Positions 25,808-34,873 of a DNA stretch of 64,000 bases are shown piece after piece (position 1 is the stretch's first letter; the number at the start of each line of letters is the position of its first letter). The translations under genes were made by a program, and so were the position numbers. This DNA comes from CAZMXS01 sp964570325 (GTDB lineage: Bacteria > Verrucomicrobiota > Kiritimatiellia > CAIQIC01 > CAZMXS01). The notes beneath the pieces were generated by a model. That model searched no databases and had not been told where the DNA came from. It saw only the letters and a list, made by a program, of their open reading frames with translations. The stretch covers positions 4,120-68,119 of the forward strand of contig CAZMXS010000016.1 in assembly GCA_964570325.1 (NCBI GenBank), read 5' to 3'.

Positions 25808-28063
25808 TCATTTCCCCGCCTGCTGGATGGTATAGAGCACCAGTTCCAGCACCTGTTGTGGCAGAATCAGCGAGACACGCTCTTTTGATTGGCCGGGCAT
25901 GCCGGCGTTATCCGTGGCCCATTCGCTGTCAATGGTAATGGTCCCGATGCCAGGAGTGACCCGGAAACCAACCAACCCGCCGGCGTTGTCCTTGGTCCGG
26001 AGTTGGATGAAGTTGTACGTCTGCGACTGATTATTGAAGAACTGCGGCGCCAGCCGCAGACTGCTGGCCGGGCGCTCGCTGACCAGTTGGACGGCCACGA
26101 TGCGGTCGGCGGTGTCGGTCACCAGCAGGATCGTGTTGAAGCCTTCGCCGAAATCGCCGGGATAGGTGTAGTAGAAGAAACTGTCGCGTGGGAATCCGGG
26201 ACATTCCACCCGTTTACGCGTCCCGACCGTCCGGCCGAGGAACCAGGCGGCGTCCTTGATCGGCATGGAATAGTAGATCTGGCCAAAGAGGAGCTTGGTC
26301 TTGTCGAAGACCAGATCGGTTCGCGGTGTGCCCCAGTCCTCCAATATCTTTTTTAGCTCCGCGATTACCAGTTCCCCGCCGGATGGCGGCGTATTCCAAG
26401 TTGCGGCCAGCGCCATTTGCGCCGTTTTTTCCGATGAGGCCATCGGGGAGGCGCCGCCCGGGGCGGCGGCCGGGGGCGCCCGGGCCGCGGGACCGGACGC
26501 GGGCGCCAGCAGGGTGGCTTGGCGGACGTCGGCAATTAGTTGGTAGCACTGCTGGATGAATTTGGCCACGTCCACGCCCGCCGGCGCCATTTTGCGACAG
26601 GCGTCAAATGCCTGGATGGCCTGTCGGCATTTCTTTTCCACTTGCGGCAACGTGGCGGTATCGTTGCGGTTCTGCATGTGTTTGGCGCGTAATTCCAAGG
26701 CCTCATTGAACAGCCGGGCGCCGCGCATGAAGTCGGGGTTATCCCATTTGACGGTGTCGTGATCCGATCCCGTCACCGTCACGCCCGCCACGCTTTTCTT
26801 GGTCTTTGCCGTCGCAGGGACAATCGTCGGCCCCTTCTCCGTCTGCTGCATGACGGTTATCGTGCGCGGCGGCAGCGTCTCGTTCAGGGCGATTTCAAAC
26901 TCCGTATGCGCTACCTGGCGCGTACTCATGTAATAGGCGAATCCGCCGTATCCAACGACCACGGCCACCAGCAGCAGTCCCAGTTGGGTCATGGCTGCGG
27001 GCAATTCACGGGCCCGGCCCCGCGCTTCGGTCAGGCCCAACTGATCCTTGACCTGCCGGGAGAGGATGATTTCACGCTGGACCTCGCCGCCCAGTTCGCG
27101 CGCGGCCCGGATGGCCTTCCGCTGGGCCTTGACTATCTTTTTCCGGGGCGGCGCCTTGGCCGCCGCTTGCGGCGGTTTGCGGTTCTCGCTCCGCAGCACC
27201 GTACTCTTGCCGGCCGGCGGCAGGGGGGGGGCCGGCGCATCGCCTTCCTTGACCCTTTCGATGTCGGCCAACACATCCGTCCACGCGGAATAGCGCAGCG
27301 CGCGGTCCTTCACCAGCAGTTTCTCCAGCAACCAGGCCGCGCCATTGGAAACGCCCGGCATGATGTCCAGCGGGTCCGACAGGAAGCCGCATTGTTGCAG
27401 TTCCAGGACCAGCTCGGGTTTCTTGTCGCCGAACGGTAATTGGCCGGTCAACAGGTGGTAAAGCATCGCGCCAAGCGCGTAGATGTCAGTTCGACAATCG
27501 AGATCCGCCTCGCCGACGGCCTGTTCGGGGGAGCAGTAGTTCGGCGTGCAGCAGATCTGCCCCGCATCCGGGTCGCCCCCGGGGGTGTCAATCAGCCGCG
27601 CCAGTCCGAGGTCCGCCACCTTGACGCTGCCGTCGTGGTCAATGAGGATGTTATACGGTTTGATGTCGCAGTGGATCATCCGGGCCGTGCGCCAGGCGTA
27701 GTCCAGTGCCAGGGCGACCCCCTCGGCAATCAGCAGGCCGTGTTTCTCGGCCAAGTGCCCCTGCTTCTTGAGCAAATCGCCGACCGAGCAACCGGCCACC
27801 AGCTCCATGACATAGAATGCGGATCCCTGGCACTGGCCGGCGTCGTAGACTTGGACGATCCCCGGGTGTTTCAGTTTTGCCGCGGCCTGGGCTTCAAGAT
27901 TGAACCGGGCCAACTCTTCGGGGTCGCGCAGCAATTCAGGCGAAAGGATTTTAATGGCCACCAGCCGGTCCAGCGAAAGCTGCCGGGCGGCCCAAACCGT
28001 GGACATTGCGCCTTCGCCGATCTTCTCGACGATTTCGTATCCGGGTATTTCAATCTTAGCCAT
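25808..28063 (-). CDS. Membrane-anchored Ser/Thr protein kinase, non-RD type
   Basis: 751 residues. Start at MAKIEIPGYEIVEKIGEGAM, where the kinase domain begins; an in-frame ATG 33 nt upstream is less likely. Kinase motifs: glycine loop GEGAMSTVW, VAIK (Lys38), catalytic loop HCDIKPYN (Asp133, with Cys132 where most PknB-type kinases have Arg), DLG instead of DFG at 151, and APE-like SPE at ~178. A basic juxtamembrane segment (~300-355) precedes one membrane helix (~357-378). The ~370-residue extracytoplasmic part has no recognised domain; it may hold a helical region (~430-490) and a beta-rich C terminus. Convergent with the vWA gene and divergent from the DUF1573 gene. Confidence 0.85.
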   Translation of the reverse strand: MAKIEIPGYEIVEKIGEGAMSTVWAARQLSLDRLVAIKILSPELLRDPEELARFNLEAQAAAKLKHPGIVQVYDAGQCQGSAFYVMELVAGCSVGDLLKKQGHLAEKHGLLIAEGVALALDYAWRTARMIHCDIKPYNILIDHDGSVKVADLGLARLIDTPGGDPDAGQICCTPNYCSPEQAVGEADLDCRTDIYALGAMLYHLLTGQLPFGDKKPELVLELQQCGFLSDPLDIMPGVSNGAAWLLEKLLVKDRALRYSAWTDVLADIERVKEGDAPAPPLPPAGKSTVLRSENRKPPQAAAKAPPRKKIVKAQRKAIRAARELGGEVQREIILSRQVKDQLGLTEARGRARELPAAMTQLGLLLVAVVVGYGGFAYYMSTRQVAHTEFEIALNETLPPRTITVMQQTEKGPTIVPATAKTKKSVAGVTVTGSDHDTVKWDNPDFMRGARLFNEALELRAKHMQNRNDTATLPQVEKKCRQAIQAFDACRKMAPAGVDVAKFIQQCYQLIADVRQATLLAPASGPAARAPPAAAPGGASPMASSEKTAQMALAATWNTPPSGGELVIAELKKILEDWGTPRTDLVFDKTKLLFGQIYYSMPIKDAAWFLGRTVGTRKRVECPGFPRDSFFYYTYPGDFGEGFNTILLVTDTADRIVAVQLVSERPASSLRLAPQFFNNQSQTYNFIQLRTKDNAGGLVGFRVTPGIGTITIDSEWATDNAGMPGQSKERVSLILPQQVLELVLYTIQQAGK

Positions 28064-28079
28064 ACCGCACAAATCGGGA

Positions 28080-28108
28080 TTGAAAGGCCAATCCAAACGG
28101 ATTATATT
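28080..28108 (+). promoter_or_regulatory. Sigma70-type promoter of the DUF1573-rhodanese-MauE cluster
   Basis: TTGAAA (28080-28085) and TATATT (28103-28108) with 17-nt spacing, near-consensus, 43 nt before the start codon at 28151. It lies in an AT-rich patch, striking in this GC-rich window. Confidence 0.6.
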
Positions 28109-28150
28109 ATTTAACGCTTTTTTCTATAAACGAAAAGGAGAAATGAACAG

Positions 28151-28969
28151 ATGAATAAGCTAGGCGCGTTAACGACAGGTGTAATCATGGCCCTGTCCAG
28201 TGTAGTCTGGGCTCAATCCGAACCGGCGGCCCCGGCGGGAACCGATCCGGCGGCGGAGACCGCCGCGCCGAAGATTGTCTGCGACCAGATGGTTTACAAT
28301 TTCGGGGAACGCAAGAATGATCAGGATGTTGAGCATGCCTATGTGATCAAAAACGAGGGCAACGCCACGCTGGAAATCAAGCAAGCCCGGGCCTCCTGCG
28401 GCTGCACGGTGGCTAACATCGCCAATAAAACCGTGCCGCCCGGCGAGGAAACCACCATCACGGCCAAACTGAACCTGCGCGGCCGGCTGGGTCCGCAGCA
28501 CAAAACCATCACCGTGGACTCAAACGATCCCCGCGTGCCGGCCCTGGTGCTGACGTTGGAAGGCAATTCACTCGCCGCCGATGCCCCGACCGGCGCCGCC
28601 GCGCCCAACTCCGAAAATGCGGCCGCGCCGGAAGCTCCTGCGGCAAGCGCCCCGCCCGTTGAGCGCGCGCCGCCGGTGACGGATTTTCTCGCCGCGCCCA
28701 CTGAGATCTCGATTGAGGAAGGCGCTCAGAATGTCAGCCGGGACGTGGTAATCCGCACCGCGACGCCGTTTGAAATCAAAGGCATTGAAATGCCCCAGCC
28801 CACGATCCAGAACGTCACCTTCCCAATGAAACCCAATGGTTTTCGCATTCAGCTCAACGGCATCAACGGCACATCGGATCTGGCGGGCAAGGCCGTTAAG
28901 ATTCTGACGACGCTGCCGGATCACCCGGAAGTGCTGTTCCCCATCCGGCTGATACCCAAGCCGCAGTAA
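28151..28969 (+). CDS. Exported DUF1573-domain protein
   Basis: 272 residues. A ribosome site AAGGAG (28135-28140) precedes the ATG at 28151; an ATG at 28143 stops after two codons. Signal peptide ~1-22 (ALSSVVWAQ). DUF1573 (Ig-like, ~45-140) shows 'YNFGERKNDQDVEHAYVIKN', 'ASCGCTVANIANKTVPPGEE' and 'GPQHKTITVDSNDPRVP'. The SCGCT motif gives a Cys pair possibly involved in metal or disulfide chemistry. An Ala/Pro linker leads to a second beta domain. Function is not established; its neighbours here are rhodanese and MauE/DoxX genes. Confidence 0.85.
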   Translation: MNKLGALTTGVIMALSSVVWAQSEPAAPAGTDPAAETAAPKIVCDQMVYNFGERKNDQDVEHAYVIKNEGNATLEIKQARASCGCTVANIANKTVPPGEETTITAKLNLRGRLGPQHKTITVDSNDPRVPALVLTLEGNSLAADAPTGAAAPNSENAAAPEAPAASAPPVERAPPVTDFLAAPTEISIEEGAQNVSRDVVIRTATPFEIKGIEMPQPTIQNVTFPMKPNGFRIQLNGINGTSDLAGKAVKILTTLPDHPEVLFPIRLIPKPQ

Positions 28970-28977
28970 TTTTTGGG

Positions 28978-29463
28978 ATGCGCGCGTTCGGATTCAAAAT
29001 CTTGGTCATGGCGACGGCGGCTCTGGTGGCCGCCGTCGCTGTCAATGCGCTTCGTCCGCGGGGGGCTATCCCCTGGGTCGGCGAATGGGGGCATTATGTG
29101 GAGGCCAAGGCGTTGCGGGCCGGCATCCCAATCGTCAATCTGATCGAAACCCATGACATTGTGCAGTCCCGCACCCATACGGTTTTTGACGCGCGTCCCC
29201 GCGCGGATTATGAGGCCGGCCGCCTGCCGGGGGCGCTGTCCCTGCCGTTCAACACGGTGGAGGCCGATTTTGAAAGTGTGTGTATTTTTATCACGCCGGA
29301 ACAACCGATCCTGACCTATTGCTCCGGCCAGGACTGCGACGATTCATTCCTGTTGGCGGAATGGCTTATCCGGCGCGGCTATACCAATGTGGTGCTTTAT
29401 CCCAGCGGCTTCGATAAGTGGCAGGCGGCCGGCTATCCGGTGGAACGGAGCGGCCCGCCATGA
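28978..29463 (+). CDS. Membrane-anchored rhodanese-like protein
   Basis: 161 residues. The N-terminal hydrophobic segment (~5-24) is a signal or anchor. The rhodanese domain (~45-155) shows VFDARPRADYEAGRLPGALS and the active loop YCSGQDCDDSFLLAEWL, with the catalytic Cys in YCSGQDC; the second Cys in this loop is atypical. It should transfer sulfane sulfur or handle persulfides in the periplasm. It is 8 nt after the DUF1573 gene and overlaps the next gene (ATGA). Confidence 0.85.
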   Translation: MRAFGFKILVMATAALVAAVAVNALRPRGAIPWVGEWGHYVEAKALRAGIPIVNLIETHDIVQSRTHTVFDARPRADYEAGRLPGALSLPFNTVEADFESVCIFITPEQPILTYCSGQDCDDSFLLAEWLIRRGYTNVVLYPSGFDKWQAAGYPVERSGPP

Positions 29464-29891
29464 AATGGATTATCCTGTTCTGCCGAATCGCGCTGGGCAT
29501 CATCTTTATCGTGGCGAGCGCGCCCAAGATTATGGCGCCAAATGATTTTGCCCTGATGGTGTTCCGCTACCAGATTCTCCCGTATGATCTGGTCAACCTG
29601 GCGGCGCTCTGGATGCCGTGGGTCGAATTGCTCGCCGGCCTGGCGCTGCTCGCGGCCCCCGCCTGGCGTAAGCCCGCGGCTTTTATTCTCTTCGGACTTT
29701 TGGTGATCTTCACCGCGGCCATTGCCTTCAACATGTGGCGCGGGGTGAACATCGCCTGCGGCTGCTTCACCGTGGACCCGGACGCAGAGCGCGCCACGGC
29801 CTGGAAACTGGTGGAGAACCTGGGTTTCCTGGCGCTGGCGCTAGTTGCCTGGCTGGGCCCGGAACGGCGCCCCAAGGGCGCTTCCACTTGA
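29460..29891 (+). CDS. MauE/DoxX-family membrane protein
   Basis: 143 residues with four hydrophobic helices: 'IILFCRIALGIIFIVASAPK', LVNLAALWMPWVELLAGLAL, AAFILFGLLVIFTAAIAF and LVENLGFLALALVAWLG. The 'RIALGIIFIVASAPKI..P-DFA' opening is typical of the DoxX/MauE family, whose members take part in quinone- or disulfide-linked electron transfer. NIACGCF provides two Cys at a helix end. The ATG at 29460 overlaps the rhodanese stop. With rhodanese and DUF1573 it looks like a periplasmic thiol or sulfur redox module. Confidence 0.8.
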   Translation: MKWIILFCRIALGIIFIVASAPKIMAPNDFALMVFRYQILPYDLVNLAALWMPWVELLAGLALLAAPAWRKPAAFILFGLLVIFTAAIAFNMWRGVNIACGCFTVDPDAERATAWKLVENLGFLALALVAWLGPERRPKGAST

Positions 29892-29922
29892 TGGGTGCGC
29901 AGCCCTGATCACCGATCACCGG

Positions 29923-30957
29923 TCATGGCTCAGCCGCTGCTAACTGGTTGACTACCCGCAAGGTCACGCGGCCAACAATCTGTAAACTTTCCGGCGCCAG
30001 TTTATCCAGCGTATCTTCGGGTGTGTGCCAGAAATCATTACGTCCGGGCGCGCTGCCGTACTCGAAATCAATGATGTCCACCGCGGGGATGCCGGCTTCG
30101 ATGAACGGATCGTGGTCATCGCCGATTTCAAACTGGTGCAGGGAGAATTTATCGCGCACCCCCTCCGCGCGCGCGGCGTCAAAAAACGCCTTGATCAGAT
30201 TCGGATGGCCGTTGCGGGGGATCGTGATGGTCAAATCCCGGTCGCCGATCATGTCGAGGTTGATCAGGGCGCGCACGTCCCCGGCCCGGCCGGCCTGCAG
30301 TATCTGAGCGGCCAGGCGGGTGCTGCCATGCAAGCCGTCGTTCGGCCCGTAACTCTTGACCGCTTCTTCGCCGTCGAAGAACACGATCCAGATTTCCGGC
30401 CGCAGAGCAGGCCCGCGGGCCAGTAGTTCGGCGAGCGCCAGCAGGAGCCCGGTGCTGGACCCGCCGTCGTTGGCGCCGGCGAACCCGGCAATGCCGGACT
30501 TGGTGTCATAATGTCCGCTCAGGATGATCAGCCCGCGCCCCGCGCCGGGAATTTTTCCAATAACATTATGGAACGTGGCCCGGCCGCGCGGCGTCATGTC
30601 CGCAAACGAGTTGATTTCCGCGCGCACCCCCAGCGCCTGGAGGCGGTCGCGCAGGTATTCCGCCGCCTTTTGCGCGCCCGGCGTGCCGGAATCCCGCGGA
30701 CCGACCGCAAGAAAAAGGCGCAGCTCCTCGAACGCCGCCGCGCCATTGAACGCGGCGGGATCAATTTGAGCGGGCGCCGGCGCCGGGGTCGGGCGCGGGG
30801 AGCAGGAGCAAGCGGCGCCAAGCAAGGTCAGCAAATAGAAGACCGGCCGGGCGCCCGGAAGACGGAGCGGATGGCGCGTGGAAGGTGGTGGCGCGGGGCA
30901 TAATGCCCGCCCCGTGCCAGTCGAAAGGTTCTTGGCAATGGGCAAGGCTTCCCTCAT
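29923..30957 (-). CDS. M28-family zinc peptidase, probable lipoprotein
   Basis: 344 residues. The lipobox-like LLGAAC (~Cys50) suggests lipid anchoring, although 40 residues precede it from the ATG at 30957. The M28 core has all five zinc-site residues: SGHYDTK, ANDGGSS, FFDGEE, NLDMIGD and FWHTPED. The family includes aminopeptidases and glutaminyl-peptide cyclotransferases; the overall shape (short, single domain, H-T-P-E-D late) is closest to the latter type. The start overlaps the potD stop by ATGA, so it may be the last gene of the pot operon. Confidence 0.82.
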   Translation of the reverse strand: MREALPIAKNLSTGTGRALCPAPPPSTRHPLRLPGARPVFYLLTLLGAACSCSPRPTPAPAPAQIDPAAFNGAAAFEELRLFLAVGPRDSGTPGAQKAAEYLRDRLQALGVRAEINSFADMTPRGRATFHNVIGKIPGAGRGLIILSGHYDTKSGIAGFAGANDGGSSTGLLLALAELLARGPALRPEIWIVFFDGEEAVKSYGPNDGLHGSTRLAAQILQAGRAGDVRALINLDMIGDRDLTITIPRNGHPNLIKAFFDAARAEGVRDKFSLHQFEIGDDHDPFIEAGIPAVDIIDFEYGSAPGRNDFWHTPEDTLDKLAPESLQIVGRVTLRVVNQLAAAEP

Positions 30958-31994
30958 TCCGCCGCCTTGATCTCGTCCCAGACCTTGGTGTACTTGGCGT
31001 TATCGGCTCCGAGGTCGGCGATCACTTCGCAGCGCGCGCGTACTTCCGGCGGCGGGAATAGCGTCTGGTTTCGCTTGAGCTCTTCTTTCAGCAATTCATA
31101 GCTGGACCGATTGGGGCACAGATAGTTGATGAACTCCGTATTCGCCGCCGCCACGGCGGGCTCGTGCAGGAAGTTGATGTAAGCGTGCGCGAGCGCGACC
31201 TGGCGGGCATCCTTGGGGATTACCAGGTCGTCGCACGCAAGCGAAGTTCCCTCCTCCGGCACAGCGAATGCGATGTCCTCATTGTCGGCTTGCACTTGCA
31301 GGATATCGCCGCTGTAACCGTGGACCAGCAGGAACTCGCCCGATGCCAGGCCGGTCTTGTATTGCTCGTTTTCAAACTTCGCGAGGTTGCGCTTCCAGCG
31401 AATTACGACATCGCGCGCGGCAGCCAGCTCGCGCTCGCTGGTCGTGTTCAGGCTGAAGCCGAGCGATTTGAGCGCGGCTCCGAGTGTTTCGCGCACGTCA
31501 TTGAGCATCGTCATCCGGCCCTTCAGGTCGGCGCGGTCGAACATTGACCAGGTCGGCTTGAAATCCGCGACCCGGCTGGTCAGGTAGGCGATTCCGCTCA
31601 GGGTGATCATGTAGGGCACGCTGTACCGCATATCCGGGTCCGTGGCGATTCGCAGGTAGTCCCGGTCCACATGCCGGATGTTCGGTAATTGCGCGGGGTC
31701 AAGTGTCTGGAGCATGCCCTGCTCGCGCATGATCTTGGCCATGTAACTGCTGGGGGTGATCACATCGTAGCCGGTGGCGCCGGCTTTGAGCTTGGCGTAC
31801 ATCGCCTCGTTCGAATCAAATGTGTCAATGACGACCCGGCAGCCGTGCGCTTGTTCAAATTGCCGCACCAGCTCGGGCTTGACGTAGTCGGCCCAGGTGT
31901 AGACGTGCAGGATCGGCGAGCCGGAACGGCAGCCGGCGCACAGGGTCAGGGCGGCCAGCGCGGCCGCCGCGGTGATCAGGCTATGGGGTTTCAT
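30954..31994 (-). CDS. potD: Spermidine/putrescine-binding lipoprotein PotD
   Basis: 346 residues. Lipobox LCAGC (~Cys22). The body has the polyamine-binding pattern 'LHVYTWADYVKPELVRQFEQ', 'DTFDSNEAMYAKLKAGATGY', DVITPSSYMAKIM and 'INFLHEPAVAAANTEFINYL'. It collects polyamine in the periplasm for PotB/PotC. Overlapped ATGA-style with potC upstream and with the M28 peptidase downstream. Confidence 0.9.
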   Translation of the reverse strand: MKPHSLITAAAALAALTLCAGCRSGSPILHVYTWADYVKPELVRQFEQAHGCRVVIDTFDSNEAMYAKLKAGATGYDVITPSSYMAKIMREQGMLQTLDPAQLPNIRHVDRDYLRIATDPDMRYSVPYMITLSGIAYLTSRVADFKPTWSMFDRADLKGRMTMLNDVRETLGAALKSLGFSLNTTSERELAAARDVVIRWKRNLAKFENEQYKTGLASGEFLLVHGYSGDILQVQADNEDIAFAVPEEGTSLACDDLVIPKDARQVALAHAYINFLHEPAVAAANTEFINYLCPNRSSYELLKEELKRNQTLFPPPEVRARCEVIADLGADNAKYTKVWDEIKAAE

Positions 31995-32767
31995 GTCTTG
32001 GCCTCCGGTTGGGTGAGCCGCTGGCTGAGCCAGACGGTGATGAATGTGACGAGCAGCAGGATGGTCGAGAGCGCGTTGATCAATGTTGGCGAGCCGTATT
32101 TGATCATGCTGTAAATGCGGATCGGCAAGGTGGTTGAGCCCGGCCCGGCCACGAAGAAGGAGATGACAAAGTCGTCAATCGAGAGCGTGAACGCCAGCAG
32201 CCCGCCGGCGGCGATGCCGGGCGCGAGCAGCGGCAGGAGGACGCGCCAGGTGGTGGTCCACCAACTGGCGCCCAAATCCTGCGCGGCCTCGATGATTGAG
32301 TAGTCGAAATCCTGCAGCCGCGCCAGCACGACCATCGCCACGTAGCTGATGCAAAAGGTCACGTGCGCAAGGAAGATGGTGAACAGGCCGAGCCGGATGC
32401 CGAGGGCGACAAAGAACAGCAGCAGACTCATGCCCATCAGGATTTCGGGCACCACCAGCGGCGTGTAGATCAGCATATAGTGCAGGCGTTGCAGCCGGCT
32501 CTGGTAGCGGTGCAGGGCGAACGCGGCGGTTGTGCCCAGGATGATCGCCAGCAGCGTCGCCCCGAAGGCAATGATCAGCGTGTTTTCCAGCGCCAGCCAA
32601 ATTTCGCGCTGGTGGAATAGCTTGCTGTACCACGCGATCGAGAACCCCTCCCAGGTGCTCCCGAAACGCGAGGCGTTGAACGAGTTGATCACCAGCACGG
32701 CGATCGGCAGATAAAAGAACACCAGCACGGCGATGGTCGTAATCAGGGGGATGCGGCTGTGCTTCAC
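31991..32767 (-). CDS. potC: Polyamine ABC transporter permease PotC
   Basis: 258 residues starting at GTG (32765-32767), which overlaps the potB stop as GTGA; AAGGAGG inside the last codons of potB is ideally placed 6 nt before it. The frame itself stays open far upstream, so the ribosome site decides this start. Six membrane helices and the EAA loop 'EAAQDLGASWWTTTWRVLLP' contact PotA. Ends RLTQPEAKT. Confidence 0.9.
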   Translation of the reverse strand: MKHSRIPLITTIAVLVFFYLPIAVLVINSFNASRFGSTWEGFSIAWYSKLFHQREIWLALENTLIIAFGATLLAIILGTTAAFALHRYQSRLQRLHYMLIYTPLVVPEILMGMSLLLFFVALGIRLGLFTIFLAHVTFCISYVAMVVLARLQDFDYSIIEAAQDLGASWWTTTWRVLLPLLAPGIAAGGLLAFTLSIDDFVISFFVAGPGSTTLPIRIYSMIKYGSPTLINALSTILLLVTFITVWLSQRLTQPEAKT

Positions 32768-33642
32768 GCGTCCTCCTTCATCAGGGGCTCGGGCTGGCTC
32801 CGCTTGCCTTGCAGGATCAGCGCGCCGGCCATGGGCGCCAGGACCGCCAGCGTCAGGAACGCGGAGAGCCCGCTGGCATGCGGCAGATTGCGGTCCACAA
32901 ACGTGCGCTGGGCGATTTTGTTGCCGATCATCTCGCTGTTCGGGCCGCCGACGATGTCCGGGATCACATAAGAGCCCAGCGACGGGATGAACACGACGAG
33001 CACGGCGGTCAGCAGGCCGCGCCGAATACCCGGGATAAAGATCTGGCGGAACGCCTGCCACTGGTGCGCGCCGAGGTCGCGCGCGGCCTCCATCAGCCGA
33101 TAGTCGAACTTTTCCGCCGCGGCGTAGATCGGCAGGATCGCGAAGGGCAGGTAGGTGTAGACCATTACCAACAAGACCGCGCCGGCGTTGTAAAGCAGCG
33201 AGGTATCGGGCCGGATCAGGCGCAGCCACACCAGGCCCTCCTTGATGAAACCCTCGGGATGCAGCAGAACTTTCCACGCGAAGATCCGGATCAGGAAGCT
33301 GGTCCAGAACGGCACCACCACCAACAGCAGCAGGATGCGCCGCCACTGCGGCCGTACCCGCGCCATGAAGTAGCCGGCCGGTACGGCGAAGAGAATGCAC
33401 AGGACGGTGTTCGCGACGCTCAACCAGATCGTCCGCCAGATGATGGCCGGGTAATTGGGGTTGCCGAGGCTGCGGAGCGTCGCCAGCGTCCAACCCGGTC
33501 CGATCCCGCCGAACGGCGTCGCCGGCTTGAACGTGATGGCGAACACGATGAAAGTTGGGATCAGGAACAGGATCACCAGCCAGCACAGTGAAGGGCCGGT
33601 GACCAGCCATTCGTGCAGGCGTTGCCGGCGCGCGACGTTCAT
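32764..33642 (-). CDS. potB: Polyamine ABC transporter permease PotB
   Basis: 292 residues. Membrane helices follow 'WLVTGPSLCWLVILFLIPTF', and the EAA motif EAARDLGAHQWQAFRQIFIP is present. The C terminus holds the Shine-Dalgarno site for potC. It pairs with PotC as the heteromeric channel. The start overlaps the potA stop (33639-33642). Confidence 0.9.
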   Translation of the reverse strand: MNVARRQRLHEWLVTGPSLCWLVILFLIPTFIVFAITFKPATPFGGIGPGWTLATLRSLGNPNYPAIIWRTIWLSVANTVLCILFAVPAGYFMARVRPQWRRILLLLVVVPFWTSFLIRIFAWKVLLHPEGFIKEGLVWLRLIRPDTSLLYNAGAVLLVMVYTYLPFAILPIYAAAEKFDYRLMEAARDLGAHQWQAFRQIFIPGIRRGLLTAVLVVFIPSLGSYVIPDIVGGPNSEMIGNKIAQRTFVDRNLPHASGLSAFLTLAVLAPMAGALILQGKRSQPEPLMKEDA

Positions 33643-34826
33643 GGGCGGCCCCCGGCCGCCGCGGACGCGGCGCCGTTCTGTTCGCCGACTTCGGCCGGCG
33701 GCACTTGTAGCAGGTTTTCGTCGGATTCGCTGTAGCGCTCCAGCATGAACCCGTCATCCGCGTGCCACGAGATCCAGACGTCGTCGTGCCAGGTGATCGG
33801 CTGCTCGTCGAGCAGGAACCGGCTGTGCTGCTGGTAAACCGCGATTCGGTAATCCTGGACGCGAACCCAGTATTTGGTCTGCGACCCGAGATAGATCACG
33901 TCTTCCACATGCGCGGGGCAAACATTATGGAGCGCATCCAGCGCGGGTTTCTCGCGCGAAATGCGAAACTTCTCGGGGCGCACGCTCAAGAAGACGAGAT
34001 CCCCCTCCTTCAGTTGCTTGTCGTTGAAACAAAGCACCTCCGGGAAGCCGTCAATTTGCAGAATGCTGTAGTCCTTGAATAGCGTGCGCGCGACCTTGCC
34101 TTCGAAGAAGTTGGTGTCGCCAATGAACGCCGCGACGAAGCTGCTCTTGGGCGCCTCGTAAATTTCGGCGGGGGTGCCGAGTTGCTCGATCTTGCCGCTG
34201 TTCATGACGGCGATGCGATCGCTCAAGCTCATGGCCTCGCCCTGGTCGTGCGTGACATAGAGGAAGGTGATGCCGACCTCGTCGTGGATCAGGTCCAGTT
34301 CGATCAGCATCCGCTGGCGGAGCTTGAGGTCGAGCGCGGCCAGGGGTTCGTCCAGCAGCAGCACCTGCGGCTTGTTGATCAGCGCGCGGGCGATCGCAAC
34401 ACGCTGTTTCTGGCCGCCGCTGATCTGGTCCGGGCGCTTGTGCGCCTGGTCTTCCATCTGAATCAAGCGCAACATCTGCTCCACCTCGCGCCGGATTTCC
34501 GCTTTGGGGCGCTTGGCGACGCGCAGGCCAAACGCAATATTTTCGTAGACGGTCAGATGCGGGAAGAGGGCATAGCTTTGGAAAATCGTGTTGACCTTGC
34601 GCAGGTTCGGCGGCAGGTCGGTGATGTCTTCGCCATTCAGCCGGACGCGCCCGGTGTCGGGATGCTCGAAGCCCGCCAGGATCCGCAACAGTGTGGTCTT
34701 GCCACACCCGCTGGGGCCCAGCAGGGAAAAAAACTCGCCCTTGCGGATGGACAAGGAAACGCTGTCCACCGCGCGCACTTTTCCGAAGAACCGGGAAACG
34801 TTTTCGAACTCGAGAAATTCAGCCAC
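33639..34826 (-). CDS. potA: Polyamine ABC transporter ATP-binding protein PotA
   Basis: 395 residues. Walker A GPSGCGKTT, signature ISGGQKQRVAIARAL, Walker B VLLLDEP and the switch His in THDQGEAMSLSD are intact. The C-terminal TOBE-like domain (~245-370) is typical of PotA/MalK-type regulators, with a Gly/Ala tail. The start at GTG (34824-34826, MAEFLEFENVS) is favoured over the ATG at 34886 because the candidate promoter at 34874-34902 would place that ATG at or before the transcript start. First gene of the potABCD order, all four overlapping. Confidence 0.92.
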   Translation of the reverse strand: MAEFLEFENVSRFFGKVRAVDSVSLSIRKGEFFSLLGPSGCGKTTLLRILAGFEHPDTGRVRLNGEDITDLPPNLRKVNTIFQSYALFPHLTVYENIAFGLRVAKRPKAEIRREVEQMLRLIQMEDQAHKRPDQISGGQKQRVAIARALINKPQVLLLDEPLAALDLKLRQRMLIELDLIHDEVGITFLYVTHDQGEAMSLSDRIAVMNSGKIEQLGTPAEIYEAPKSSFVAAFIGDTNFFEGKVARTLFKDYSILQIDGFPEVLCFNDKQLKEGDLVFLSVRPEKFRISREKPALDALHNVCPAHVEDVIYLGSQTKYWVRVQDYRIAVYQQHSRFLLDEQPITWHDDVWISWHADDGFMLERYSESDENLLQVPPAEVGEQNGAASAAAGGRP

Positions 34827-34873
34827 GGCCTGTTTCCGCAACCTCCGCTTATGAGTAACTCCGCGCGCATTAT

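Noticed and set aside
31991..33757. A single 588-residue minus-strand frame covering potC and most of potB
   Set aside because: Only its last 258 residues look like a permease; upstream part is a shadow of potB, and the GTG with AAGGAGG sets the real start.
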